From assembly GCA_946902875.1 (NCBI GenBank), contig OX336348.1:13107741-13171740 (forward strand): 64,000 bases of DNA, written 5' to 3'. The stretch is from Nematopogon swammerdamellus. Lineage: Eukaryota > Arthropoda > Insecta > Lepidoptera > Adelidae. Shown piece by piece: positions 8,083 through 18,302 of the stretch; the stretch's first letter is position 1; every line of letters begins with the position of its first letter. A model generated the notes under the pieces. It did not search any database. It was not told the DNA's origin and was given only the letters and a program-made list of their open reading frames with translations. The translations under genes and the position numbers were made by a program.

Positions 8083-10800
8083 ACGTCAAAAAAATACCGA
8101 AACTGGGAGCACCCGAACCAACGACCGACAGACACGATCCGACTGACTGATCAAGAAAATGCTTCATTTTGGAAAAACATCTGATCGGAACCTGTCTGTC
8201 ACGTCGAAGGTGAACGGATGAGAGCTGTCGAGCGGGCGTGTCAGTTGGTAGAACCAATGTCAGCCATAAATATCAGCGAAGAGGATGTAGGTTCTGCAAT
8301 CCGCCAGGCACTGAACTGGAAATCTCCAGGGCCGAAACGGATTGCAGAACTTCTGGCTGAAATAACCATTTCAGCCAGAAGTAACCGAACCTGCCACTCC
8401 CGCTTGGCTGTTCAATTCCAGGATGCCCTCGAACGTCGGGTTCTCTCGGAATTCATGACCACTGGTGTCACCCACCTGCTCCATAAATCTGGTAGCACTG
8501 CGGAACCCAAAAATCACAGACCAATCACTTGCTTGCCTACCATCTACAAGCTCCTGACATCCATTCTGACACACAAAATATCAACTCACATTAAGGACAT
8601 TAACATCTTGTCCATTGCTCAGAATTGATGTCGGGCTGGGTCCCGCTGTACTAAGAAGCTGCTCATATAAATGACTGTTTTTCAGCAAGTCAGACGCAAT
8701 CTAAAGAACCTGTCTGCTGCCTGGATAGACTACAAGAAGACTTCTGACTCCTTGCCCTGTGCGTGGTTGCGTGGTTGCACGCGTGGGTTCGAATCCCATC
8801 CTCGTCGCCAGAAAAGTATGGGAAGAACACTTCAAGTAAAACACAGACATTTCCGTAGCAGCGTTGTATTGCGACTGACCGTTATGATATGACAGTTATA
8901 CAAACTACCCACCATACATACATTACACTAAGGATAATTGAATTATATAAAACTAACACGAAGATCTGTCAGTTCCTTGGCCCATGTATGGGAGAGCGGA
9001 GCACTATCCTTCGTGTCCCGGGTGGTGGGTGGATGCCGGTTGCAGACGACCGGATTCCCATACGACTGGGGATCTTCCAGAGAGACAGTCTGAGTCCGCT
9101 TTGGTTTTGTCTGGCTCTGAACCCTCTTAGCACTCTGCTGGAGGACTCAGAGCTGGGCTACTATCTTCGAAGAGGAGGTTCTCGAATATCACACCTATTT
9201 TATATGGATGACCTCAAACTGTATGCCAGGTCGGACACCGAACTAATGTCGATGATGAAGATAACCGAAGGCTTCAACAACGACATTGTAATGGAGTTCG
9301 GCTCGGAGAAGATTGTTACCATCCATGTGGAACGTGGTGTGATCGTGAACTCGGGTGGCATACAGTTGTCAGAGTTCATGAATGTTCGAGCTCTCTCCGA
9401 AGACGAAACCTATAAATAACTGGGAATATCAGAGGCTCTCAATATACGGGATACGGACATGAAACAATTAGTTAAGGAATAGTTTTTTCACCGTCTTACA
9501 AAAGTGCTGAATAGCCTTCAGTCAGGCGGTAATAAAATTCGTGCTTATAACGGTTGGGTCATGCCTGTGCTCGTATATACCTTCGGTATTCTCAGATGGA
9601 CTCGGATCGAAATGGACTCGCTGGACAGAAAGGTCAGGACACTGATGACGAAATCCCGTATGCATCACCCACGATCATCGGTCATGAGGTTGTATAGCCC
9701 ACGGAAGTGTGGGGTTCGAGGTATGTTAAATATCAAGAACCTGCACAACCGCGAGGTATGCAATCTCCGTCAGAACTTTTTGGTGTTTGTGAGATGCACC
9801 GCGATTTCGTCACCAGCGATAAAGGTCTTACCCCGCTGAGCATGGGAAAAGAGAACTGGCGGAAGCCGGTTGTACTGAGCACCGAGCACCGCATGGAAGT
9901 AGGGAAAAGCAAGGAGCTGCACGGTAGGTACTTCCGGTCTCTCACGGGCCCGGACGTAGACCAAATTGCTTCCGTGCACTGGCTACGCTTCGGGGACCTC
10001 TTCGTGAAAACCGAGGGTTTTGTCTTTGCAATAGAAGATGAGGTTGGCAAGACGAACAATTATAGGAAACACATAACGAAGGACGGGACCATTGACATCT
10101 GCCGCGCCTGCCACCAACCTGGCGAGTCCCTCAGACATGTTTTCCGGTTGTTCGCAGATTGCCAACACCGAGTATTTGCATAGACACAATTTAGTAGCAA
10201 GGATTATCCACCAGCAACTTGCCTTAAAATTTAACCTTGTAGGTACCGAAGTGCCTTACTATAAGTACAATCCACCGCCAGTTCTCGAGAACGGCCTTGT
10301 TACACTCTACTGGGGCCGGTCCATTATTACAGATAGGACTATTCTCGCGAATAGACCTGATATTGTGATAGTGGACCGCGAGGCGAGGCGCGCAACTCTC
10401 GTCGATGTCGCCGTGCCGCACGATGGCTACCTCGTCAGTAAGGAAGCAGAGAAGATATTGAAGTATCTGGATCTGCAGCACGAGGTTACCAAATTGTGGC
10501 CCGTCGACTCGACGATCGTTGTGCCCATAGTCGTATCAGCGCATGGGCTGATAGCTAAGAGCCTCGACGACCACCTTAACAGGCTCTCGCTGAGTGGTTG
10601 GGTCAAAGGCCAGATCCAGAAGGCAGCCCTGATCGACATTGCACGAATCGTCCAGAGGTTTCTCTCTTTGGGACCCGACCATCGGTAGTCTGGGTTGGCC
10701 CCGCCGCCGGTGGTGGAAACTCCATTTGTTTTTGTATTAATTTTAGATTTTAAGTTCGTAAATATGTAAAATTAATATAAAAAAATGTGTAAATCAATTG
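8083..10800 (+). pseudogene. RLE-type LINE: RT plus restriction-like endonuclease, broken
   Basis: A decayed non-LTR retrotransposon. RT fingers run from about 8083 to 8626 (NISEEDVGSAIRQ, ALNWKSPGP, HRPITCLPTIYKLLTSIL). The catalytic box FYMDDLKLYARSD lies at 9201, followed by RT thumb-like sequence (YNGWVMPVLVYTFGILRW) and a C-terminal domain. That domain shows RPDIVIVD then TLVDVAVPHD and EKILKYL, a PD-(D/E)XK-like pattern expected of the restriction-like endonuclease in R2/R4-type LINEs. Breaks include a stop near 8189, a foreign tRNA-containing block at about 8750-8930, TAA at 9417, TAG at 9480, and frame changes near 9700-9840 and 10150-10190. The 3' UTR ends near 10800 in an A-rich tail. 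Its 3' part (from 10261) is also the left end of each tandem unit. The clade (R2, R4 or another) is uncertain. Confidence 0.75.
8775..8810 (+). tRNA. 3' half of a tRNA-Ser with CCA, inside the LINE
   Basis: TTGCACGCGTGGG then TTCGAATCCCATCCTCGTCG, followed by CCA, matches the variable arm, T arm and 3' acceptor strand of an arthropod tRNA-Ser, including a CCA that eukaryotic tRNA genes do not encode. The 5' half is missing. The CCA suggests that it came from a processed tRNA by reverse transcription. It interrupts the LINE between RT motifs (frame lost at about 8750, regained at about 8930). Confidence 0.65.
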
Positions 10801-10822
10801 ATAAAATATTAATAATGTTTTT

Positions 10823-11312
10823 AGGTTTCCGTATCCCGTACGGAAGCCTATTACTAAGCCTCCGTCGTCTGTCTGTCCGTCCGTCCGTCCGAGGGTTGTA
10901 TCTCTTGAACCGTCAAAGGTAGCCGGTTGAAACTTTCACAGAATATGTGTTACTATGGCGGATGAAACAACAAATGAGAAAAATAAGAAAAAGTTAAAAA
11001 TTAAGGGGGGCCCCCATACAAGAAACGTTTTATTAAAACCGATTAGTAACACTATTTAATAACAGATGGCCCCACAAGCTTTTATACATTTCATTGTTAT
11101 AGCCGCTAAAATGCCAACGACCTCATTCAGGTGCTGTCATTTTCCCACCGTAAATTGCTATCGACCTCATTGAGGCTTCTCTCCGATCGTCCTACATATC
11201 TTCGAAATTAAAATTCGAAGACCATGCCACCTGAGCGGATAGGCGGATATTATTGATAGCGGATAGATACGGAAACCTTCGTGCACGAGTAAAACTCGCA
11301 CTTAACAGATTT
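10823..11312 (+). repeat. Lepidopteran dispersed repeat (CCGTAC...GTCCGTCCG type)
   Basis: The repeat begins AGGTTTCCGTATCCCG, has a run of GTCTGTCTGTCCGTCC, then TCTCTTGAACCGTCAAAGG and TTGAAACTTTCACAGAATATG, and ends GAAACCTTCGTGCACGAG near 11290. This layout is a very common non-coding repeat in moth and butterfly genomes. It is present only in unit 0, where the other units have an uninterrupted or differently filled site. Confidence 0.7.
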
Positions 11313-11700
11313 TTTATTATTGTTGTATTTGCACCACCTTCCCCATTTTGTTTAACCATAGTGTTTTGTATGTGCGTTACTTAGAAACTAAGCTTTCACC
11401 ATTTTCCCGGTACATGTACATGGAAGAGGAGGCAGAGGTGTGTCAGGATCGTGGCACGTGAAGATCCGTTGTCTCTGCCTACCCGACCGGGAAACAGGCA
11501 TGACGCTATGTATGTATGTATGTATGTATGTATTTTTCGTATCGGTGACGTCATATTTTAGCTTACATGCATCCCACCATGAACCATATGGGGAAGATGT
11601 GATTCCAGGTCAAAAAATTAATATCAAATCAAATAAAAATGTTGGCTGGCTATAATATGGGCAGTGCGGACACCGAATATATATTACTAACGTGCGGATG
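11313..11700. repeat. Short dispersed repeat with ATGT microsatellite
   Basis: The block includes CGTGAAGATCCGTTGTC, then TCTGCCTACCC, followed by an ATGT microsatellite (about 11506-11532). This combination is a familiar lepidopteran LINE/SINE-type 3' end. Copies in the other units are near 34485, 40748, 47033, 53315 and 59643, with the ATGT run varying in length. The short frames across it are not credible genes. Confidence 0.5.
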
Positions 11701-11855
11701 CGGCCGCTCGATGCGCTTTCTTAGGCATCCGGCCGCGCGCCGCCGCTCCTCCGCTCCGCACCGCCAGCCCTTGCTCCGTCGCGCCGACAGCCGCCGCGCC
11801 GCGAGCCGCCGCGCCGCCAGCCACCGCGCCGCCAGCCACCTTGCGAGCCACTATG
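11701..11855. repeat. GC-rich GCCGCCGCGCC tandem stretch
   Basis: Repeats of about 12-14 bases built on GCCGCCGCGCC and AGCCRCC recur between 11735 and 11850. Copy number differs between units; for example unit 4 (53640-53720) has an extra 12-bp copy. This explains the long arginine- and alanine-rich frames seen here on both strands. Confidence 0.7.
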
Positions 11856-11995
11856 GAAAATGGTAGAACAACGGCATATCAAAAATGTTTTTTACCAGTG
11901 TTCCTATTGACAAACCTTTTTAATTATATTGAATAGTTTAAGGGTTAGACATTGATATATTACGGGTATTTTATGTAAGTTATATACGGTGAACA

Positions 11996-12656
11996 AAAAA
12001 CCTGTCGAACACCCGAAGGCAGGAAGTACAGTTACAGATACTGAATCGGATAGGTTAGTTTTTTTTTAAATTCGGACAAAATTTTTCAATAAAAAAATAG
12101 AATTAATATCACGACCTTTTACTTCTAATGCAAAATTCTCCAGCAGGCGCGGCGGCAAGGCGGCGGCGCGCGCGAGACACAAAGCGCCCGCCGCCGCCTC
12201 GCTGCCAGTGTCATAAATTATCTTGAGGCGGCATCGAATGAAGTGAAGGCAGAGAGCGTGTTCTTATGTCTTTAGTGAAATTCTTTGTAAAATAATTTGC
12301 CGATTTTAATATTTTTTTGGTCTTCTGTACTGAAAATGAAGTCGGTAAGTGCTTTGAGGTTAGTTAGTGTGCAACAAACCATTATTTTGTATACCTAATA
12401 AGTTTTAGAATATTACCTAGGTAGTTACCTAGAAGACTGATATCACGCGCATAAGACATATTGTAGTAGGTAGTAGTAACTTCACATCACTGTTATGATG
12501 GCATGCACACATAATTTAGTTATTTAAAGACATCTTGATACTTAGGAATAATTGAAAAATGTCATATTTCCATATAAATTTCGAAAAAAAAACTAGCCTA
12601 TCCGATTCAGTATCTGAAACTGTACTTCCTGCCTTCAGGTGTTCGACAGGTTTTTA
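11996..12656. mobile_element. Inverted-repeat element in each tandem unit
   Basis: The left arm 11996-12070 starts AAAAACCTGTCGAACACC and includes GGCAGGAAGTACAG. The right arm 12581-12656 is its near-perfect reverse complement. The interior holds a GC-rich hairpin (12135-12210, GGCGGCGGCGC against GCCGCCGCC). No target duplication or protein is recognised. Equivalent copies begin near 35025, 41286, 47572, 53867 and 60182. Confidence 0.65.
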
Positions 12657-12665
12657 TATATTTTT

Positions 12666-12708
12666 GGCATTGGAAAAAATATGTATAAAAAATAATTTTT
12701 CCAATGCC
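12666..12708. repeat. Hairpin GGCATTGGAAAAA / TTTTTCCAATGCC
   Basis: A 13-bp stem encloses an AT-rich loop. It recurs in every unit (for example 41942-41984), with a slightly different loop in unit 1. Confidence 0.65.
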
Positions 12709-13181
12709 ACAATGTTTATTATTTGTTTTGGATGTCCATGTCAAATCTGTTCACTTCATCACTTTAAAAGTCAATTTCTTGTTAAACTTGTAGGAATAGA
12801 TATAAACTATTATACATTTAGGCAAATCTAATATTATGTACATTTTAGAACAATAATAGTTTTTAATTTTATGGATCAGGTTACGTGTTTATAATTGAAT
12901 AATATAATAAGAATATAATAAGAAATAATATAATATAATAAGAAAAACAAGTAAATTAAGTTCATCGAGGCGTTGACAGGTACCCACGTTTGCCCACGCT
13001 TTATTCTTAATTTGTAGCCTAGATATTCATGAGAAACATTTATAAAAATTATCTGCGAATATTTGCGAATTCCTAAGTTATTGGGAAAAATTTCATTAAA
13101 TTCAGAAAACGAAAAACAGCTGTCCATTGCGGTTTCAAATGAATACTATAACTATTAATTAATAGTTTTCGTTTACGGTAT
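12709..13181. other. AT-rich unit sequence, no gene
   Basis: The stretch includes an (ATAATA)n-like run at 12896-12945. Open frames here are short and conserved between units only because the units are recent copies. Confidence 0.45.
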
Positions 13182-13347
13182 GTTTTTTTTATGGAAACTG
13201 ACACGGTTGGCTACATCACCTTGGTTAGCCCATAAAACCGGGTGAACTAGGTGCCGTGTCAGTACTTCCCTTCGGTCGTGCCGGCTACATTGAACTGGAC
13301 GGAAAACACAAACTATTTACGTAGCCGTTTCGACCGACGTTTCGTTA
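13182..13347 (-). mobile_element. 5'-truncated SINE tail (minus strand)
   Basis: Read on the minus strand, it contains the SINE body ending in CCGTGTCAGTTTCCAT and a run of A. It matches the body of the SINEs at 21421-21742 and 24115-24504. The head is missing. Copies occur in every unit, for example 36172-36336 and 42460-42620. Confidence 0.7.
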
Positions 13348-13489
13348 TTTAGTACCAATCATTTTGCGTGTGAAAATGTAATCAACAAAATGCACACCTC
13401 TCTATTTTCCAATTAATGCATAAAGAGTTGATACATTATTACAATTACGTATGTATAAATATTACAAGACTGTCTAACATTAATTACAT

Positions 13490-13884
13490 TCCTTGTATGG
13501 GATGATATTACATATTTTCTATAACCCTTCTTTCCAAACATGGTCAGCCAACAGTAAAAAAAGAAACGACTACATAAAGAGAAAAAAACTCTTGTACTTA
13601 CAAAAACGTTTTCGTGAAGAGCTAGGATTGATCGACCAACCACGACAAGTGGTTGATGTTGGTAATACCACAGATTACTTAATAGTTACTTCGTAGTAAC
13701 ACTGCCAGAAGATTTTTTTACAATGCAAGCTGCTTTGCTGAAATTACCGGAGTGGATGTAAAATTGATTAAACCATTTCACATAATTCTGCAAGCTCTTT
13801 CATCAGGTGTAATGAATGATAGATGCTGAAAAATTTGACAGGTATGCTATGGAAACTGCCAGAAACTATATGAGTAATTACTAA
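13490..13884 (+). pseudogene. Degraded C-terminal coding remnant, insect mobile-element protein
   Basis: One frame gives YNPSFQTWSANSKKRNDYI and REELGLIDQPRQVVDVGNT. After a +1 shift and a stop, another gives NTARRFFYNASCFAEITG and LIKPFHIILQALSSGV, ending with ARNYMSNY and a stop. GNTARRFF followed by EITG and a hydrophobic LIxxFHxILQxLSSG helix resembles an uncharacterised protein that I recall from several insect genomes, probably of transposon origin. Unit 1 (36481-36871) keeps the end of the frame open, while other units have a 4-bp ATGA duplication that breaks it. Unit 1 instead has TGA in place of the Cys codon. Copies are near 42760, 49045, 55342 and 61656. Confidence 0.4.
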
Positions 13885-14875
13885 TTATATAGGTTTAGGT
13901 TTTCATCTTCGCGCGGTAGGTTTTATTATTATCGTTCGTAGGCAAATAAATTTTGCACTTGAATTCGTTATCTTTTGAATGGTAGAGTTAAATGTATGTA
14001 GCAACAATGATAAACAATTAAACACAATGGAAACAATGACAAGGGCTGTACACAACCAGATAGACGCCATGATCAGGGAGTCGCGGTCGGCGAGGGTCGG
14101 GCGGGGCGGCTGGGGGTGGCGTTGATCCATCCTTATGCGGTGAAGTTGGATACAACACTGATTAACACTTTTGTTCCGTTTTGTCTTTTTGTTTTTCTGT
14201 GTGTGTGTGTGTGTGTGTTTTTTTTTCATGGTCTGTCATAATTCTGTTTCGTTTGGGTTCCGCCTCGATAGGCTGCTTCATGATCATAAATAGGTTTAAG
14301 TAAGAGATGATAAATATAATGTTACCCGTGCGTGGTGTGGCACAGTATGCATAAGGTGAGGTGTCTGCTCTCGTGGTGCTGTTATATTTTATATGTATTC
14401 ATTTATAAGCGCTATGTGAATTATATTGTGTGTACGCTTTTAATTAATTAATTATTAAGTAAACTATTTGTGAAAAACGTCGCTGGTTACATATCTAATT
14501 GTTTATAGTTTCTACTGTCTCCATAATTTACATTTGTATGTAATTGTTTGTTTTTCCTAAATAAATAAATACAAAATAAAATACAAGAGGACAAAAACAA
14601 TTAGGTAAGCTATCTTATGCATATAGACTAGGTAGTAGTACACTTGCCTAATACTACTGCCATCTACTTAATTTAGCGTTAATTATTTAATGTAGCGTCA
14701 ATAAACTTGTCAATGTATTAGTATATAGTACTTTAAGCCATCATCAGTTCACAAAACGTTAATTCACGGAGAAAGTATCTTAAAGCATTTTGCAGTGCTT
14801 CCTATTGGTCAACTTTCAGAAGATGCTCAAGAATCTCCTAACACTTTACATTTTTGATTTTCCTATATTGAGTGT
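13885..14875. other. Non-coding unit sequence with GT microsatellite
   Basis: No gene is recognised. A (GT)n run near 14198-14218 varies between units, and a GC-rich patch GGGCGGGGCGGCTGGGGG sits near 14098. The minus-strand frame across 13903-14229 is preserved in all units, but it has no domain and includes the microsatellite. Confidence 0.4.
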
Positions 14876-15289
14876 GGAGCCGGTATTTAAAAAGAATAGC
14901 CCCACTGCATCTCTTCCCGTCGCATGTCGTAAAAGTCGACTAAGGGATAAGGAAATTCGTCAGCCTCGGTCTCGGTTGTTCAGTCGTGCGGTCAGGCGCG
15001 GTCAGTGCTTGGATGGGTGACCGCTTGACCGTTGGAGGTTGACCGTGGTTCGGATTCCACGTAAAACTGTAAGTCCCTTTCCTTCTTACGTTACTAGGTG
15101 GTACGGTTTATCCCGCCCGGGTTGATACCAACACACTGAATGAAACGTCGGTCGAAACGGCTATGTACATAGTTCGTCTTTTCCGTCCAGTTTAGTATAG
15201 CCGACATGAAATGAAGGGAAGCACTGACATGGCACCGAGTTCACCCGGTGTTATGGGCTGACATTACCGGATGTTGTAGGTGATGAAGT
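14876..15289 (+). mobile_element. Composite-head SINE, interrupted by the Gypsy element
   Basis: The SINE begins GGAGCCGGTATTTAAAAAG (head B, with GTCGTAAAAGTCGACTAAGG). A 5S-rRNA-like segment follows (GGTCAGTGCTTGG then ATGGGTGACCGC, the 5S box C region), then the shared body. It is cut at 15289 by the Gypsy LTR and resumes at 31469-31499, ending in an A-rich tail. Uninterrupted copies are at about 37863, 44149, 50434, 56731 and 63045. It has no open frame and would depend on a LINE for movement. Confidence 0.7.
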
Positions 15290-15461
15290 TGTAGCGTATA
15301 TGCATACACCACGAGTCAGTAAGCCTGGATGCGCTATACATAGGAGGACAGGGGTAGCCGCGCGTCGGCGCACACGCGCCAGCGCGTCAGTCTAGCGCCG
15401 GCGACCGATCTTAGTCTCCGTCCGCCGCTCAGGCGGAGCGAACGTGCGCGTCTGTCACAAA

Positions 15462-15541
15462 ATGCCTCATTGTGCAGTGCTTTGGTGCAAAAAGTCGTCG
15501 AAAAATTCAAACTTGAACACAGATGGAGTCACCTTTCACGA
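15462..15541 (+). CDS. THAP-domain first exon of the P-like element
   Basis: ATG at 15462 opens MPHCAVLWCKKSSKNSN, with DGVTFH just before a splice donor (GA|GTAAGT at 15542). MPxC-x4-C is the first half of the C2CH zinc finger of THAP domains. The second half (C-x2-H and AVPTF) would lie in exon 2, which I could not identify. A possible acceptor (TTTCAG) near 15588 is followed quickly by stop codons, and a poly(A) signal AATAAAG lies near 15784. If transcribed, it would give at most a truncated product. The upstream 130 bp are GC-rich and promoter-like. Its close match in layout to 2060-2136 (minus) supports both as P-type exons. Confidence 0.6.
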
Positions 15542-16350
15542 GTAAGTACTTTCATTCAATTTGATAGCATTTTTCGCTTGAATTTCAGTAACAAACATCG
15601 GCGTAAATATGTATGGAGAGCTCTTTTCTGCTTACCCACCATAGGTCGACTATCGTGTTGGATGCAGTTAGCTCTTGTAATTTTGAATATAAAAATAATA
15701 AAAATAATATTAGAATAATGTAACCGCAAATATCTATGTATAATATATCTATAAGTGAATGTAATGTTCTTTGATATATTATTAATAAAGAAATCTATAA
15801 ACTGAATTTTTTTTGTTTATTGATAAATATGTATGTTAAATGTATACAGATATTTCATGCATTCTGCCTTATTGCCAAAGGACATTTCTTCTAGTCAACC
15901 TCAGCAGGTTTCCTCGTTCAATATTCGTTTATCGCGCTTTTTTCATTCAACCAGTACCTACCGGTTTTTACTTTTGAGCGACTCTAAAGGAATTAATTAC
16001 TTTAGGTCATGCGTCTACCGGGAATTAGTCTTGTTATGCTTAGCATTAACAAAATTAATTCATAATGAATACCCCGTTAGCATTTAGCACTGCTAAGCGC
16101 CCTGATGAATAAAAATTAATGCTAAATGCTAAGCAATAATCACATTTAATTTTAGTTAGCATTGCTGTTTCGTTCGTAAAACTTTGTTGGTTCGTTTGTT
16201 TTGGAACGCACAAAGCAATGAAGTATGTGCTATTTATCTGTGGTACTGCTAAATACTAAATGCTATATAGCGCCTGCGCTCCGCTGCTAGCTAGCTAGCT
16301 AGCATCTAAATGCGAAATGCGATGCGATCATGCGAGTGAGGGGTCGGAAT
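15542..16350. other. Interior of the P-like element, non-coding
   Basis: AT-rich, with a poly(A) signal near 15784, repeated words related to TTAGCATTTAGCACTGC near 16070-16140, and a CTAGCTAGCTAGC run near 16288. No transposase motif is recognised. Confidence 0.4.
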
Positions 16351-16860
16351 TATCATCTGTCACGTGATCATTAGTTTTGGTCATATCTACAGAACCACTG
16401 AACTTAGACCCATCGTGTTGGTACTCAATCTGAACGTCTCGATGAGATCTATCCATCTGTCACATTAACTATTGTTTTGGTCATAACTCGAGAACCACTG
16501 GTGCTAGACCCATCGTGTTGGTACTCAAACTTCAGGTCTCGGTGAGATCTATCCATCTGTCACATGAACTTTTGTTTTGGTCATAACTCGAGAACCACTG
16601 GTGCTAGATCCATCGTGTTGGTAATCAAACTTTAGGTCTCGGTGAGATCTATCCATCTGTCACATGAACTTTTGTTTTGGTCATAACTCGAGAACCACTG
16701 GTGCTAGACCCATCGTGTTGGTACTCAAACTTCAGGTCTCGGAGAGATCTATCCATCTGTCACATGAACTTTTGTTTTGGTCATAACTCGAGAACCACTG
16801 GTGCTAGACCCATCGTGTTGGTACTCAAACTTTTGGTCCCGGTGAGATCTATCCATCTGT
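16351..16860. repeat. Five-copy 100-bp tandem repeat
   Basis: ATCCATCTGTCACATGAAC recurs at exactly 100-bp spacing (16351, 16451, 16551, 16651, 16751, with the start of a sixth at 16851). The first copy is the most diverged and the middle ones are near identical. The frame across it merely reads through the repeat. It lies inside the P-like element and may contain repeated protein-binding sites. Confidence 0.85.
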
Positions 16861-17195
16861 TGCGCGACCATCTCTCGAGACACATGTTAGTTCTTTAGTT
16901 CTTTAGTTCAACAATAACAATGTAAATGTCAACAATGTAAACAGTAACAATGTAAATGTCGTAAATTGTGCTTTTAAATTTAATTCAATTGTTCAAAAGT
17001 TACCACATGAAAATTTTAATATAGATACCGATCTATAAATAAATAATTAAGTAAATTATTGTTCTGTTTCAAATATATGTTTCTATTACAGACTACACAG
17101 CCTTTCATTTGTTATTTTATTAACCCTTATATAACGAATTCACACCGTGAAACTGACAGAGAGACGCATGGTACATTTTATAAGGCTCTAGCTGC
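16861..17195. other. Interior of the P-like element, non-coding
   Basis: The stretch includes short direct repeats of AACAATGTAAATGTC near 16910-16960. No gene is seen. Confidence 0.4.
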
Positions 17196-17353
17196 ATGGC
17201 TGGTTAGTTTGTTAAAAAAGGCAAAGCCTGGAAAACCTCATTTTACCCTAAAAAAATTAAATATCCAGGTGGGTATGGCTGGTTAGTTGGTTAAAAAAGG
17301 CAAAGCCTGGAAAACCTCATTTTACCGTAAAAAAATTTAATATCGAGGTGGGT
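17196..17353. repeat. 79-bp tandem duplication
   Basis: ATGGCTGGTTAGTTTG at 17196 recurs at 17275, and the following AAAAGGCAAAGCCTGG is identical. The two copies differ at a few positions. Confidence 0.8.
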
Positions 17354-17993
17354 ACTCATATATTTTTTATGGTAGGGTAGATTTTCGCGAATTTTTCGCG
17401 AAGTCATATTGCAATATAATTTGTCATATCGTTGGCTAAGTAATTAGCAAATAGTTGTTAATAATATAATTATTTTTTTTTTTTGGTTACAAAACTTTTC
17501 GACTTTCTAACATTATTTTTTTAATTTTGGAAAATTCCAATAACAAATACTCCAATAAGATAATACCAATGTACGAGGTCTTACATATCATTGTTTTGGA
17601 AATTTGATGTAGATTTATAATAAAGTATCCGAGGTATCTCAGAACTTAGAACTATTATCGTGTTTATGCGAAAATCTGCAAATTCGCAAAATTGTGAAAG
17701 GGGCGTTGCCTTTGTTCATTTAAGAGAAAGTTATATTATTCCCTTGATATAAAGAAGGGTTAAATATTGTTAAATCCGTTTCATCTTTTCATCGCGAATC
17801 GACACAATGAGCGACTTATTGTATGAATCCCGTTCAAACGTATGGAAGACTGGCGTCACTTGGCTACCTACTCGCTCGGCCAATCACGGCGTTCCATGCG
17901 CCGCTCCCGCCTCAGACTTCACACCCCTTTGGCGGCTACCTCGGTTCTCATACAAACGATGCCGTATTTCGTATCCAGGCTTACTGACTCGTG
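17354..17993. other. Right end of the P-like element, non-coding
   Basis: AT-rich until about 17800, then a GC-richer subterminal stretch leading to the TIR that ends at 17993. The frames at 17807-18108 cross the TIR into the LTR and are not genes. Confidence 0.45.
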
Positions 17994-18198
17994 GCATACA
18001 CACACACATACCTACAGTATTCCCCCCGCTCGGCTGCGACGCCGCGCGCGCCGCGCCCCTCGCCAGTCTTCGCTAGGCAGTTACTCGCGACAGTTACTTT
18101 TGGAGTAATACAAACTTTAATAATGTATACGTGTCTTATTCATTTATCCCCTTGATTTATCCAGTCGTCCCTAAATCAGTGAGATCCACATCTCCACA

Positions 18199-18212
18199 GT
18201 GGTGACCCCGAC
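18199..18212 (+). promoter_or_regulatory. Primer binding site, tRNA-Trp type
   Basis: TGGTGACCCCGAC begins one base after the 5' LTR. It is complementary to the 3' end of tRNA-Trp including CCA, the primer of CsRn1-clade elements and also of avian retroviruses. The match is 13 bases and then ends. Confidence 0.75.
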
Positions 18213-18302
18213 AAAAGTGAACACGCAGTGAACATTAATTAATTAACATTACCGCGAAGTGACTTTTCCGCGACGTGAACTTTATCCACCGTGCAAGTGA
18301 AA

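Larger units (their letters stand above)
10261..15289 (+). repeat. Tandem unit 0, left part
   Basis: This is the first unit, with the full LINE still attached on its left, which makes it the probable founder. It continues at 31469-32485 beyond the nested Gypsy stack. It differs from all other units in carrying a dispersed lepidopteran repeat (10823-11312) where they carry a TTAA-flanked element, and in retaining two codons (LD) in the LINE C-terminal domain that later units lack. Confidence 0.85.
15310..17993 (+). mobile_element. P-like DNA transposon, internally degraded, 8-bp TSD
   Basis: TIRs read CACGAGTCAGTAAGCCTGGAT, 21 bp perfect, then similar for three more bases. GCATACAC flanks both ends (15302-15309 and 17994-18001), and the 3' LTR of the host element shows the same site unfilled. 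An 8-bp duplication together with a THAP first exon (15462-15541) is the hallmark of the P superfamily. I cannot find the transposase core. The interior holds a 100-bp tandem array and a 79-bp duplication, so this is a non-autonomous 2.68-kb derivative. Confidence 0.82.
15290..18198 (+). repeat. 5' LTR (217 bp) split by a P-like element
   Basis: The LTR consists of 15290-15309 and 18002-18198. It starts TGT and ends ACA. Compared with the 3' LTR it shows one substitution (GGAGTAATAC against GGAGGAATAC), lacks a 9-bp GC repeat and has an extra 13 bp near 18150, which accounts exactly for 217 against 213 bp. Confidence 0.88.

Noticed and set aside
14876..15289. Functional 5S rRNA gene
   Set aside because: Only the 3' half with box C is recognisable, and it is fused to a SINE body with an A-rich tail.
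16351..16860. CRISPR-like spaced repeat
   Set aside because: The whole 100-bp unit repeats without unique spacers, in an insect transposon context.
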